Shown piece after piece: positions 29,787-39,084 of a DNA stretch of 64,000 bases; within the stretch, counting starts at the first letter, position 1, and each line of letters starts with the position of its first letter. The position numbers were made by a program, and so were the translations under genes. The stretch comes from an uncultured Acidobacteriia bacterium. Lineage in GTDB: Bacteria; Acidobacteriota; Terriglobia; Bryobacterales; Bryobacteraceae. Where the stretch lies: assembly GCA_903825445.1 (NCBI GenBank), contig CAIKAS010000200.1:1-64000 (forward strand). The letters run 5' to 3'. A model generated the notes under the pieces. That model was not told the DNA's origin and ran no database searches. It was given only the letters and a program-made list of their open reading frames with translations.

Positions 29787-31481
29787 TTAACCTTTGTCGT
29801 GAATCCAGGCCTGAAGAATACGCGCGGACGAGGTAGCATCCTTCTTCGCGTTCTCCTGCAACTGCTTCACGAGCACTTCCGCCTTCTTGGTCTTGACCGG
29901 CGGGACTTTTATCGCGGCGAGCATTTCCTGCTCCGCCTGTTGTTGTTCCAGCTCTCTGGCCGCCATTTGGGCTTGAATTTGTTCCGCCGCATTCGCCGAG
30001 CTCAGAGCGGCAACGGCACTCTTATCCGGAAGGCTCTTGGCTGCTTCAACGACGGCGGCGGCCCGCTTCTTCTTTCTGCGTCTCCGCGTGACGAGGACCA
30101 GCATTGCCAGAATCGCGAACAACACGACGCCGGCACCTGTCGCTATAGGCAGGAAGAGAGGCTGTTTGCGTAATGCATCCCACTGGGATGGAGCGGGATG
30201 CGCCGGCGGAGTAGTGCCGGGTGTCTCCGGTGGCGTCTGATTCAGCGTTTCCTCGAAGGGCAAGCTTTCCACCGTGATCTGATCACCGCGTTGCTCGACG
30301 AAGCCGATCGCCGCGGTCAACACATCGCGAACGGATTTCATCATTTCGGGCGATGGCGGAACCAGAACTTTGTGCAGTGATTTGCCGCTGCCCTCCCAAG
30401 TGACCGACTGGTCCATCAGAAGAGCTACTGAAACGCGCTTCAACGTGCCTTGCGGCAGTTTCGTGGTACGGGTGATACGGCTGGATTGGTAGGTGACATT
30501 CTCCGTACGGCGGGTGGTGGAGTTACCAGAAGAGCCTGCGCGGGCCGCAGGACGCGGGAGATTGGATGCTGTGCCCGGAATGCCGCCTGCAGCGGTAGAA
30601 CTGCCACTGATCTCCTCGGTCTTTTGCGACTGCAGCATTACGGAATGGGCCGGATCAAATGTCTCTTCACTCTGCTCGCCGCTTGAGAGATCACAATCCA
30701 CGTAAACACTGGCTCGATAGCGGTCATGCCCGAGCAGAGGATCGAGCGTAGTATTGATCTTCTGCAGAAGGTCGTGTTCCACTTTTTGGCGGTAATCGAG
30801 GGCGGCGTCGCTGCTCGCCTCGTCGGGGGAAGTGGCGGCGGCCCTGCTTAACAGATTGCCCTGCATATCCAGAATGGATACGGCGTCCGGGGACAACCCT
30901 TCTACCGCGCTGCCTATAAGGTGTGAAATCGCCGTCACGTTCCTGTCGGACAGATGAGCGCCAGGTTTGAGCTTCACCATGACACTGGCTTTAGCGGGTT
31001 CGCGTGACTCGAGAAAAACTGACTCCTTAGGAAACGTGATATGAACGCGCGCCTGTTCCACCTCCGCAAGGGCACTGAGGGAGCGCTCGAGTTCTCCCTC
31101 AAGCGCCCGCGTGTAGTTGATGTGCTCGACAAACTCCGTTGCGCCCAGATTGGCTTTGTCGAATATCTCGTAGCCGATACGCCCGGTCTTTGGCAGCCCC
31201 GCTGCAGCCAGGTCCAGCCTCAGTTCGGCTAACTTGCCGGAGGGAACGGAAACAACGTCGCCATTGGGCGAAAGGCGGTAATCTGTACCAGATTCCTTCA
31301 GTTTCTGTAATACGGCAGCGGAATCTTCCGCAGCCAGACCGGTATAGAGCGGCTTAAAATCCGCTTCTGTTTTCCAATGAGAGAAAGAATAGAGGCCCGC
31401 GCCAACGATCGCCACCGCAGCGACTATAGTGAGCCGCTGGCGCATAGAAAGACTGGCGAGAATTTTTCTGAACTGTTCCAT
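29787..31481 (-). CDS. fliF: Flagellar M-ring protein FliF
   Basis: FKPLYTGLAAEDSAAVLQKLKESGTDYRLSPNGDVVSVPSGKLAELRLDLAAAGLPKTG; two TM segments. Confidence 0.96.
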   Translation of the reverse strand: MEQFRKILASLSMRQRLTIVAAVAIVGAGLYSFSHWKTEADFKPLYTGLAAEDSAAVLQKLKESGTDYRLSPNGDVVSVPSGKLAELRLDLAAAGLPKTGRIGYEIFDKANLGATEFVEHINYTRALEGELERSLSALAEVEQARVHITFPKESVFLESREPAKASVMVKLKPGAHLSDRNVTAISHLIGSAVEGLSPDAVSILDMQGNLLSRAAATSPDEASSDAALDYRQKVEHDLLQKINTTLDPLLGHDRYRASVYVDCDLSSGEQSEETFDPAHSVMLQSQKTEEISGSSTAAGGIPGTASNLPRPAARAGSSGNSTTRRTENVTYQSSRITRTTKLPQGTLKRVSVALLMDQSVTWEGSGKSLHKVLVPPSPEMMKSVRDVLTAAIGFVEQRGDQITVESLPFEETLNQTPPETPGTTPPAHPAPSQWDALRKQPLFLPIATGAGVVLFAILAMLVLVTRRRRKKKRAAAVVEAAKSLPDKSAVAALSSANAAEQIQAQMAARELEQQQAEQEMLAAIKVPPVKTKKAEVLVKQLQENAKKDATSSARILQAWIHDKG

Positions 31482-31521
31482 CTGTATGCTGTTCCGTATA
31501 CCGTTTGCAGTAGCCGTCAGA

Positions 31522-31848
31522 CTACATCTGCATCTTCATGACTTCCTGGTAGGCGGAGACGATTTTATTTCTGACCTGGAGTCCAAGGTCAAACGTAAGT
31601 GAAGCCCGCTGGGTGGCAAGGGCCACAGTGTGAAGCTCTTCGTTATCACCGTTCAGAAAGTTTTGCACCGCCTGATCCGCTTCTTTGCCAGGTCTTTCCA
31701 CGGACTGAATGGCGCCTTCCAGGATGGAAGCGAAGCCGCCCGACTGGCCCGCCTGTGCGGCCGAGCCGATGCCCGTGGCGCTGCCGACAGGGTTTATCTG
31801 CGGAACGCTGCCGGATGACGACAACAGGGATGAGATGGGGAGAGACAT
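31522..31848 (-). CDS. fliE: Flagellar hook-basal body protein FliE
   Basis: FASILEGAIQSVERPGKEADQAVQNFLNGDNEELHTVALATQRASLTFDLGLQVRNKIVSAYQEVMKMQM. Confidence 0.93.
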   Translation of the reverse strand: MSLPISSLLSSSGSVPQINPVGSATGIGSAAQAGQSGGFASILEGAIQSVERPGKEADQAVQNFLNGDNEELHTVALATQRASLTFDLGLQVRNKIVSAYQEVMKMQM

Positions 31849-31851
31849 AAA

Positions 31852-32289
31852 CTATCGCAACAAGTCGATCGAGCGCTGAATCATGTCCTTCACAGCCGAC
31901 ATGGAGGCCACGTTGGCCTGATAGCCGCGAGAGGCGCCCATCAGGTTCACCATTTCTTCGGCCGGATTGATGCGCGGAAGCGCAACAAAGCCATCCGGGC
32001 CTGCATCGGGATGGCCGGGATCGTAGTGGCGCTCCGGGTCTCTCTGGTCCACAACGATGTCCGAAACAGATACGCCACCCGGCGTGCCGTTCATCGCGGA
32101 TGCAAATACGGAGGAAAACGGCGAGGAATCGGCCTGAGATTGAAAGACCACATCTTTGCGCCGGTAAGGCCCGCCATCAGGTGTACGCGTAGTTTCGGCA
32201 TTCGCCAGATTCTCGGTCAGAAGTTCTGCGCGCGTGCGCTGTGCCGCCATACCGGAAGCGCTCACGGAGAGGCTGGAAAAAAGACTCAT
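31852..32289 (-). CDS. flgC: Flagellar basal-body rod protein FlgC
   Basis: SGMAAQRTRAELLTENLANAETTRTPDGGPYRRKDVVFQ...PAEEMVNLMGASRGYQANVASMSAVKDMIQRSIDLLR. Confidence 0.96.
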   Translation of the reverse strand: MSLFSSLSVSASGMAAQRTRAELLTENLANAETTRTPDGGPYRRKDVVFQSQADSSPFSSVFASAMNGTPGGVSVSDIVVDQRDPERHYDPGHPDAGPDGFVALPRINPAEEMVNLMGASRGYQANVASMSAVKDMIQRSIDLLR

Positions 32290-32651
32290 CCGCTCCGGCC
32301 CTCATCGATCGCCGCCTTAAGCTGAGAGATCTGGCCGCGCATCAACTGGCTCGCAACGTTGAAGCGGAGGGCATTTTCAGAAAGCAATTGCGCTTCCCGG
32401 TCGAGGCTGACATTGTTTCCGTCGTTGTTGGTTTTCAGACCCGCGACTTCGATCGCCTGGGGCTGCTCACCGGTCAGCAGGTTCTGAAACTGACTGCGAA
32501 AGTCCAGATCCCTGGTCTTATAGCCAGGCGTGTCCGCGTTCGCAATATTGGACGTGACAAGCTTTTGCCTGGCATCGACCAGATCCATATATCGTTCGAG
32601 GCTGTTCGCGATATCGGATCCCGACGAATCGAAATTGATCCCAACTGGCAT
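32286..32651 (-). CDS. flgB: Flagellar basal-body rod protein FlgB
   Basis: LERYMDLVDARQKLVTSNIANADTPGYKTRDLDFRSQFQ; overlaps flgC start. Confidence 0.95.
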   Translation of the reverse strand: MPVGINFDSSGSDIANSLERYMDLVDARQKLVTSNIANADTPGYKTRDLDFRSQFQNLLTGEQPQAIEVAGLKTNNDGNNVSLDREAQLLSENALRFNVASQLMRGQISQLKAAIDEGRSG

Positions 32652-32833
32652 TGGTCAGAGAGAATGCACGCGGTATACCAACCGGACCGTCGAGAGCGCA
32701 TTCATAAGTCGCTGTAAACGCTGGTGCAGACAGAAGGATGCCAGAGCTCCGCGATCCGAGGAACCGTCGAATTCCAGGCGGTAGCGAATTCTCGCCACTC
32801 GCGGAGATTCGGGTCCACCGGACAGGGGTTCCG

Positions 32834-32860
32834 GAAAAATGACATAGATGCGTTCGATAA
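32834..32860 (+). promoter_or_regulatory. Candidate sigma28 promoter of flagellin gene
   Basis: GAAAAATG-N11-TTCGATAA; same geometry as the MCP promoter candidate at 17857-17883. Confidence 0.45.
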
Positions 32861-32876
32861 GGGGGTTGAAGGCTCC

Positions 32877-32931
32877 GGATGGCAAAACCATCCAGGCGCA
32901 ACAGGATTCAGCGCGCTACGGGCTTACAGGA
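32877..32931 (+). promoter_or_regulatory. Flagellin mRNA leader: hairpin GGATGG-CAAAA-CCATCC (32877-32893) and two ACAGGA boxes (32901-32906, 32926-32931), the second overlapping the Shine-Dalgarno; candidate CsrA-binding leader
   Basis: Motifs read directly; regulatory role inferred from fliW-csrA in the same cluster. Confidence 0.4.
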
Positions 32932-32944
32932 GAGAGCAAACAAA

Positions 32945-35356
32945 ATGTCGTTTTCGATCAATACAAACATCGCATCGCTGGACGCGCAGAATTATCTGCG
33001 GATGGACAGCAATTTTCAAACAGAAACAATCAACCAGGTGACTTCCGGACTTCGCATCGTCAACTCCGGTGACGACGCGGCCGGACTGGCCATCGCCAAC
33101 GGACTTCAGGCGTCTCAGGCTGTACTGACGCAGGGAATTCAGAACGCAACCAACGGTCTTGCAACGCTGCAGACCATCGACAGCGGAATGAACAACATTT
33201 CGCAATTGCTGGATCGGGCCAGCACACTGGCTGCACAGTCCGGGTCCTCGTCGTTCACCGGCGACCGAACCGTGTTGAACCAGGAATTCCAGAGCGTGCT
33301 CTCGGAAGTCAATCGTGAAGCCCAGGCAATCGGCCTGAACACCGGCGGCGCGTCCGCAACAAACCTCGGCGTATTCATGGGCGGCGGAACCGCGAGCGGT
33401 TCCAGCACCGCGATTCAGAACGGCTCTGTCAATGTGGACCTCTCGCACTCGACAGTGGATACCCAGAGCCTCGGATTGAGCGGATTCTCAGCAACTGGCA
33501 ATTCCGCCACCGATATCGGCACAGGCGCAGGCGCAACCTCCGTCGCGAACATCCTGGCTAGCAGCGCCAACGCCAACACTGAAACGCAGCCTGGCTACAC
33601 CACCATGTACTTCTCAGGCCCCGGTTTCTCCAGCACAAATGGCGCCAATCGCGTGGCGATTTCGGTGAACCTGAACGGTGTGACCGACGCAAACTCGCTC
33701 GCCACCGCCATCAACTCGGCGATTCAGGCCACCGGAAACGGCGCCACACAGCAGGCCACGGCGTTCAAGAATGCGAACATCCAGGCGTCCGTCTATACGA
33801 ATCCCAACACCGGTGCTTCGAGCCTGCAGTTCACGTCATCTAACTCGGCCTTCCAGGTGGAAGCCGGCGATCAGATGTCGAACGCGCTGCTGGGCAACGT
33901 TGTGGGCAGCACAGCGGTCGGCCAGAGTGTAGCCGCGAAGACCTCTACCACGAATGTCACGGCGATGCTGGCGAACAGCGCCAACGCCGGGGCCGAGACC
34001 GTCAATCTTTCAGTCTCGGTGGGCGGCACCGCGACGCCCGTTCAGTTCACCATCGGTGCAGGTGAAGCGCAGGCTACAACCCTGACGAACCTCAACGCAG
34101 CTTTGACCACGGCCGGCGCCGGCGTCACAGCGGCACTCGACGGCAATGGCAAGCTCCAGTTCACGGCGACCAACACGAACCAGGCCGCCAGCGTTAACGT
34201 GCAGGTTTCCGGCGATACGTCCAACGTACTTGGTCTGGGCAGTTTCGCCACGGATGGCAGCGCCAACACGTCTTACACACACATCACCGCGGCCTCGGCT
34301 CTTACTGCGGCGGACAGCCAGAACATTCAGATCGCCATCGGCAATCAGGTTGCAAATCTGGGTTCGGTCTCAGTCGGCGCGGCCATCGCAAACTCTATTG
34401 GAAATCTGAACACCGCGTTCCAGAGCAATGCTTTGACCCGCGCGGCTGGTCTGACGGCCGTAGACAATGGCGGTAAGGTCGAAATCGAATCGAACAACAA
34501 CACAGCCTTCCGCCTTAACGCTTATGGCGCAGGCACGAACGGTTTCGGTTTCACCGGCGCTGGCTCAGTTGACTCGTCCGCCGTTGGCGGCGTGACAGGT
34601 ACTGCGGAGACTGGTTCTGCCACCCCGAGTCTGGACGCGCAGGGTACTTCCACCAGCGGCTTCCTGAACTTCAGCGGCATGACGGTCGCCGGCAACAGCC
34701 AGACGGTCACACTGACAGCTCCCGACAGCAGCGGAGCCGATCACTCGATCTCGTTTAGCCTCTCGAGCACCGACGCAGGCGATATCGATACTGCGCTCAG
34801 CACCATCAACAACCAGTTGCTGCAATCCAACGACTCCACACTGCAGAGCATTGTGGCCGTTAAGGATCAATCGAACGGTGTCGACGGTATCAGCTTCGAG
34901 AGCAGCCTGCAGCACTTCTCCGTATCGCTCGGCACGACGTCCACCGGGACGGCGAGCGCGGGCGTTATCCAGGGCATCTCAAACGGCACCGGCACGACCA
35001 GTCAGGGTGGAGCAGTGATCGCGTCGCAGTCCAACGGAACGGGTTCCACGGCGGACATCAGCACTCTGCAGAATGCGCAGAATGCCGTAACCGCTCTGGG
35101 CAACGCCGTGACATCTCTCGGTCGCGCTCAGGCAGCTGTTGGTAAGGGTGAAAACCTCTTCAACTACGCCACGAATCTGGCACAAAGCCAGGTGACAAAC
35201 GAGGCGGCTGCAGAATCGGGCATTAAAGATGCCAATCTCGCCACCGAAGCTTCCAACCTGAGCAAAGCGCAGATTCTGGTCCAGGCCGGTACCGCAGCTT
35301 TGGCGCAGGCCAACTCCGCCCCGCAGGCCATTCTGTCCCTGCTCCAGGGCCACTAA
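32945..35356 (+). CDS. fliC: Flagellin, large (803 aa), with long central hypervariable insertion
   Basis: MSFSINTNIASLDAQNYLRMDSNFQTETINQVTSGLRIVNSGDDAAGLAIANGLQ N-terminus and C-terminal ATNLAQSQVTNEAAAESGIKDANLATEASNLSKAQILVQAGTAALAQANSAPQAILSLLQGH. Confidence 0.96.
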   Translation: MSFSINTNIASLDAQNYLRMDSNFQTETINQVTSGLRIVNSGDDAAGLAIANGLQASQAVLTQGIQNATNGLATLQTIDSGMNNISQLLDRASTLAAQSGSSSFTGDRTVLNQEFQSVLSEVNREAQAIGLNTGGASATNLGVFMGGGTASGSSTAIQNGSVNVDLSHSTVDTQSLGLSGFSATGNSATDIGTGAGATSVANILASSANANTETQPGYTTMYFSGPGFSSTNGANRVAISVNLNGVTDANSLATAINSAIQATGNGATQQATAFKNANIQASVYTNPNTGASSLQFTSSNSAFQVEAGDQMSNALLGNVVGSTAVGQSVAAKTSTTNVTAMLANSANAGAETVNLSVSVGGTATPVQFTIGAGEAQATTLTNLNAALTTAGAGVTAALDGNGKLQFTATNTNQAASVNVQVSGDTSNVLGLGSFATDGSANTSYTHITAASALTAADSQNIQIAIGNQVANLGSVSVGAAIANSIGNLNTAFQSNALTRAAGLTAVDNGGKVEIESNNNTAFRLNAYGAGTNGFGFTGAGSVDSSAVGGVTGTAETGSATPSLDAQGTSTSGFLNFSGMTVAGNSQTVTLTAPDSSGADHSISFSLSSTDAGDIDTALSTINNQLLQSNDSTLQSIVAVKDQSNGVDGISFESSLQHFSVSLGTTSTGTASAGVIQGISNGTGTTSQGGAVIASQSNGTGSTADISTLQNAQNAVTALGNAVTSLGRAQAAVGKGENLFNYATNLAQSQVTNEAAAESGIKDANLATEASNLSKAQILVQAGTAALAQANSAPQAILSLLQGH

Positions 35357-35374
35357 ACGTCGGGTAGTACTGTT

Positions 35375-35416
35375 GCGGGCGGGCGTTCCCCATGAGCGTC
35401 CGCCCGCATTTTTTTT
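35375..35416 (+). terminator. Rho-independent terminator of flagellin gene
   Basis: GCGGGCGGGCG / CGTCCGCCCGC 11-bp stem (one G-U) followed by ATTTTTTTT, 18 nt after the flagellin stop. Confidence 0.92.
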
Positions 35417-35477
35417 GCTCGTGCCCGGATCTGGCGGTCCCGTGGCAAGGGTCGCGGTTGTCGTTTCTTCAAACATC

Positions 35478-37310
35478 ATGACCAAGTTCAGGAAAAGCCG
35501 GGCCCGCAGCGTCCGGCATCACAATAACGGCCGCTTCGACACGGAAGCAATCTGCCACGATATCCCGCTCCGCGATCTGTCTGATCCGGCGACACTTTAT
35601 TCGCTTGGGGTCCAGGCTGCAGGCAGGGCGGATTATCAGTTGGCCGCCATCCTTATCGCCCAGGCTATCCGGTGCGGCGGGCCGACGTCTGCCAGATACA
35701 GTGCGACACTTGCGGAAGTCTTTGGCGCGCAGGGCCAGCACAGGCAGGCGGTCACTTGTTATCAGCAGGCGGTGTCCGACAGGCCGGCCGATATCTCTCT
35801 TCATTTGGGACTGGCGCGGGCGCTCATCAACGATTCACGGCCAGCCGAAGCCGCCGGAGTTCTGTCGCGAGCTATTGCTCTGCAGCCAGACGCGGCAGAA
35901 GGCTGGGCATTGCTCGGCGCCACCTTTAACCTGACTGGCCGGCACCGCGACGCTTTGGATGCACTGCACCAGGCCGTTCAACTCCAACCTATGGAAGCCA
36001 CCTTCCACTTCGATCTGGGCATGACATCTTCAGTACTTGGTGAAGCACACAAGGCTGAGGCCTATTATCAGCGCGCATTGCAGCTTCGACCGACGTTTCC
36101 GGAGGCTTTCAATAACCTGGGAAATCTGTTACGCCGACGCGGCGCTGGCGAAGAGGCGGCCAGATGTTACAGGCGCGCGCTGAACCAGCGGCCGGATTAT
36201 GACGATGCCCGCTATAACCTGGGTCTCGCCATGCAAATGCTCGACCTGCCGAAAGAGGCAGAGTCCTGTTATCGTACCATCATCAGGCGACAGCCGAATC
36301 ACCACCCGGCACAAAATAATCTTGCGAATTCATTGCTCGAGATGGGCCGTGCGGATGAGGCAATTGAACGTTACCAGGACGCGCTTCGATTGACACCGGA
36401 CAACCGGGAGTACCGCGTCAATTTGGGTATGGCGCAATTGCTTTCCGGGAATTTTCCGGAGGGGTGGAGGAACTACTGCGCCAGAAGTGTGCAGCGACGG
36501 AACGCCGCCCCGCTGTGGCAGGGCGAGCCGCTCCAGGGCCGTACTATTTTGCTTTCCAGTGAGCAGGGCTTTGGTGACACGATTCAATTCGTGCGTTATG
36601 CCAGTCTGCTGAAGGAACTGGACGCACGCGTGTTGGTATCGTGCCCCTCGTCACTATTGCAGGTGCTAGGTACGATGCCGGACATCGCCAGTCTGGCCGC
36701 CGTCACCGGTGTGCTGCCATCCAGCGACTATCAGATACCGCTCCTTCATCTGCCTGGGATTTTCGGCACGCTGCCTGAGACAATTCCTGCCAAGATACCC
36801 TACCTGTCGGCAGACCCCGGCCGCGTGCTGGCTTGGGCTACGTCGCTGAATATTCCGGAATCACACCTGAAAGTGGGCATCGCGTGGCGCGGCAGTCCCA
36901 GCCATCGTAACGATCGCAACCGATCCATTGCGCCGGAAGAACTATCAGCACTTGCAGGCGTGCCCAATACCAGCTTCATTAGCCTTCAGCAGGGCCTAAG
37001 CGATGGAATTCGCGGGATCCTGCCCTTTGTACCCCTTGGGCGGGAACTGACTGACTTCGCTGACACCGCGGCATTGATGGTTAATCTTGATCTGGTGATC
37101 TCGGTAGATACCGCTGTGACGCACCTTGCCGGAGCTATGGCCGTACCGGTCTGGACTCTGCTTGCATACAATCCGGACTGGCGATGGATGCTCGACCGGG
37201 ACGACTCGCCCTGGTATCCGGGAATGAAGCTATTCCGGCAGGAACAGCGTCGGGACTGGAGCGGAGTGATGCAACGAGTGCGCGACGAACTGATCCGGTT
37301 TCGCCGTTAG
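35478..37310 (+). CDS. TPR-repeat protein with C-terminal glycosyltransferase-9/heptosyltransferase-like domain
   Basis: Seven or more TPR units (e.g. AFNNLGNLLRRRGAGEEAARCYRRALNQRPDYDDARYNLG) then LSSEQGFGDTIQFVRYASLLKELDARVLVSC and DLVISVDTAVTHLAGAMAVPVWTLLAYNPDWRWMLDRDDSPWYPGMKLFRQ. ORF open from 35373 but that overlaps the terminator. Confidence 0.85.
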   Translation: MTKFRKSRARSVRHHNNGRFDTEAICHDIPLRDLSDPATLYSLGVQAAGRADYQLAAILIAQAIRCGGPTSARYSATLAEVFGAQGQHRQAVTCYQQAVSDRPADISLHLGLARALINDSRPAEAAGVLSRAIALQPDAAEGWALLGATFNLTGRHRDALDALHQAVQLQPMEATFHFDLGMTSSVLGEAHKAEAYYQRALQLRPTFPEAFNNLGNLLRRRGAGEEAARCYRRALNQRPDYDDARYNLGLAMQMLDLPKEAESCYRTIIRRQPNHHPAQNNLANSLLEMGRADEAIERYQDALRLTPDNREYRVNLGMAQLLSGNFPEGWRNYCARSVQRRNAAPLWQGEPLQGRTILLSSEQGFGDTIQFVRYASLLKELDARVLVSCPSSLLQVLGTMPDIASLAAVTGVLPSSDYQIPLLHLPGIFGTLPETIPAKIPYLSADPGRVLAWATSLNIPESHLKVGIAWRGSPSHRNDRNRSIAPEELSALAGVPNTSFISLQQGLSDGIRGILPFVPLGRELTDFADTAALMVNLDLVISVDTAVTHLAGAMAVPVWTLLAYNPDWRWMLDRDDSPWYPGMKLFRQEQRRDWSGVMQRVRDELIRFRR

Positions 37311-37372
37311 GAACCTAATTTTGAATCACCCAACACTGGCAGGTCATCAGACTCGGGCCATGTTCAGGTGAA

Positions 37373-37708
37373 TCAGGCATGCATGCTCATGGAGTGACGA
37401 GGGGCAATGGCCGCCACCTGCAGCTCATGCATCAGGCAACGGCTCTTTTCGAGCTGGGCGATCTCACGATGGAGGGAACCCGTTAATGCCATAAGCCGGG
37501 CTTCAATCTCACAGCCCATCCGGATGACGTGTTCGATGCGCGGGCGAGCGGCATCATCGGGACTTCCCTCTTCCAAAAACCGGTGAATCAGGGCACCCCT
37601 CCGAACGAACATCGATCCCAGTGCTTCCATCGAGCCATCTGGCAAGATCACCATCTCCGCAGTCAGAGTCTCGATGGCGGACAACAGTTCGCTTTGTGTG
37701 GCAGTCAT
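37373..37708 (-). CDS. Small helical protein directly downstream of fliD; FliT-like chaperone candidate
   Basis: MTATQSELLSAIETLTAEMVILPDGSMEALGSMFVRRGALIHRFLEEGSPDDAARPRIEHVIRMGCEIEARLMALTGSLHREIAQLEKSRCLMHEL; start at 37708 just after the fliD stop. Confidence 0.6.
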   Translation of the reverse strand: MTATQSELLSAIETLTAEMVILPDGSMEALGSMFVRRGALIHRFLEEGSPDDAARPRIEHVIRMGCEIEARLMALTGSLHREIAQLEKSRCLMHELQVAAIAPRHSMSMHA

Positions 37709-37710
37709 GG

Positions 37711-39084
37711 CTAATTCACCTGTTGAGTGACCTGGGCACCATAGGTGCTGTAATCCAAAGCCTGAATGCTGGATGTCAACAGGCTTTGCTGCGATTGCAG
37801 TTCGGCGACGCTGGCATCGGCTGCTTCGAGTTGCGTAGATAGCAGACTCTGCATTGTGTTGATTTGCGTCGTCATGTTTTCGATTTTTGTGGTCAGTGCG
37901 TTGCTGTCCGAAGTCCAATTGGTCTCCTGCGCCTGAATGGAGCCAGTAACGGGATCGCTGATCTGAGTAAAGTCGGCCTGGAGCGCCCCGAGTCCGGACG
38001 TTGCCGAACCAAGGAACGAAAATGCGTCGTTGAGCTGGGAGTCGCTGAAGGCCGAGATTTGACTGGTGTCGAGAGACATTTGACCCGTCTGGTCCAGGCT
38101 GATTCCCAGATCCGCAAGACTCTTTACAGACCCGGTAGTGCCTCGGGTATTGACCAGGTCCAGCATTGCCTCCCTCACCTGCCAAATGATCGAATTGCCG
38201 CTCAGGGCTCCGGCGTTCGTTCCGATTTGGCCGTTCACTTGTTGAGTAAGTGCGTTGTAGTCCGTCACCAGGCTTTGCAGCGCGGAAGTCAGCTGGCCGC
38301 TTTGCGGGCTAAGCGACACAGTTGCAGTCTGGTTTCCGGTAGTCGTACCGGTGATTGTGAATACCATTCCCGGCACCAGGTTGTTAATGGTCGTCCCAGG
38401 CGCACTTACATTGATGCCATTTAATTGGAATACCGTGTTGGCACCCTGGTTCTGATCTGTCAGCAACTGAGTATTTGCTCCACCTGGGTCATCCGTAAGA
38501 CTAAGAGTGGTAGCGCCTGGATTGTTTGCCGAAACGGAAAGGTAATCGCCGTTAGAGGTAGTCAGAATCTGAGCAGTCACTCCGGAATTTGTCGCGTTGA
38601 TCGCATTCTCCAAACCTGTGAGATTATTCTGGCCGCTCGCGAGGGTAATCGGGTAGTTCGTGGAGCCAACAGTGAGTTGCAGGCTACCGGTGGCGGAAAC
38701 CGGCGTGGTGGTTCCGTCACCATACGAATTGATCGAACTTTCCGACGCCGCGTGCGCCACGGAAGTGACATTCGAAATCGTGTAGGTCGTATTGGCAGTC
38801 GCTCCTGTCGCACTCGCCTCCACCACTGACGGATCACTGCTGTTCGCAGTCAGCGCCCGGGTGCTGCCCAAATTGCCCAGTGTGCCGAGATCGGTTGCGA
38901 CGTTGGCTACGGCCGAGCTGAGGCCGGAAATATCCGCCTGTTCCTGAGTGATGGTTGACTGCTGGTTCTGAAGAGCCTGGAGCGGGATACTGGCAGTTTG
39001 GACGGACCGGGTGAGGATCGATTGAAAATCCGAAGCATATTGGCTGATGCCATTAAGAGTTAGCGGCGTGACTGTGCTGGACAT
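37711..39084 (-). CDS. fliD: Flagellar filament capping protein FliD
   Basis: MSSTVTPLTLNGISQYASDFQSILTRSVQTASIPLQALQNQQSTITQEQADISGLSSAV...; C-terminal coiled coil. Confidence 0.93.
   Translation of the reverse strand: MSSTVTPLTLNGISQYASDFQSILTRSVQTASIPLQALQNQQSTITQEQADISGLSSAVANVATDLGTLGNLGSTRALTANSSDPSVVEASATGATANTTYTISNVTSVAHAASESSINSYGDGTTTPVSATGSLQLTVGSTNYPITLASGQNNLTGLENAINATNSGVTAQILTTSNGDYLSVSANNPGATTLSLTDDPGGANTQLLTDQNQGANTVFQLNGINVSAPGTTINNLVPGMVFTITGTTTGNQTATVSLSPQSGQLTSALQSLVTDYNALTQQVNGQIGTNAGALSGNSIIWQVREAMLDLVNTRGTTGSVKSLADLGISLDQTGQMSLDTSQISAFSDSQLNDAFSFLGSATSGLGALQADFTQISDPVTGSIQAQETNWTSDSNALTTKIENMTTQINTMQSLLSTQLEAADASVAELQSQQSLLTSSIQALDYSTYGAQVTQQVN

Noticed and set aside
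29037-30173. + strand ORF of 378 aa
   Set aside because: Antisense to fliG/fliF; composition typical of a GC-driven shadow ORF.
32652-32944. Possible sigma54 (-24/-12) promoter in the flgB-flagellin divergent region
   Set aside because: No TGGCAC-N5-TTGC-like match recognised on either strand by eye.
35373-35477. Upstream extension of the TPR-GT ORF starting at 35373
   Set aside because: Would begin within the flagellin terminator hairpin; ATG at 35478 (or a nearby GTG) is more plausible.
37709-38185. Extended start of the FliT-like ORF at 38185
   Set aside because: Would overlap fliD by ~475 nt; internal ATG at 37708 fits directly after the fliD stop.
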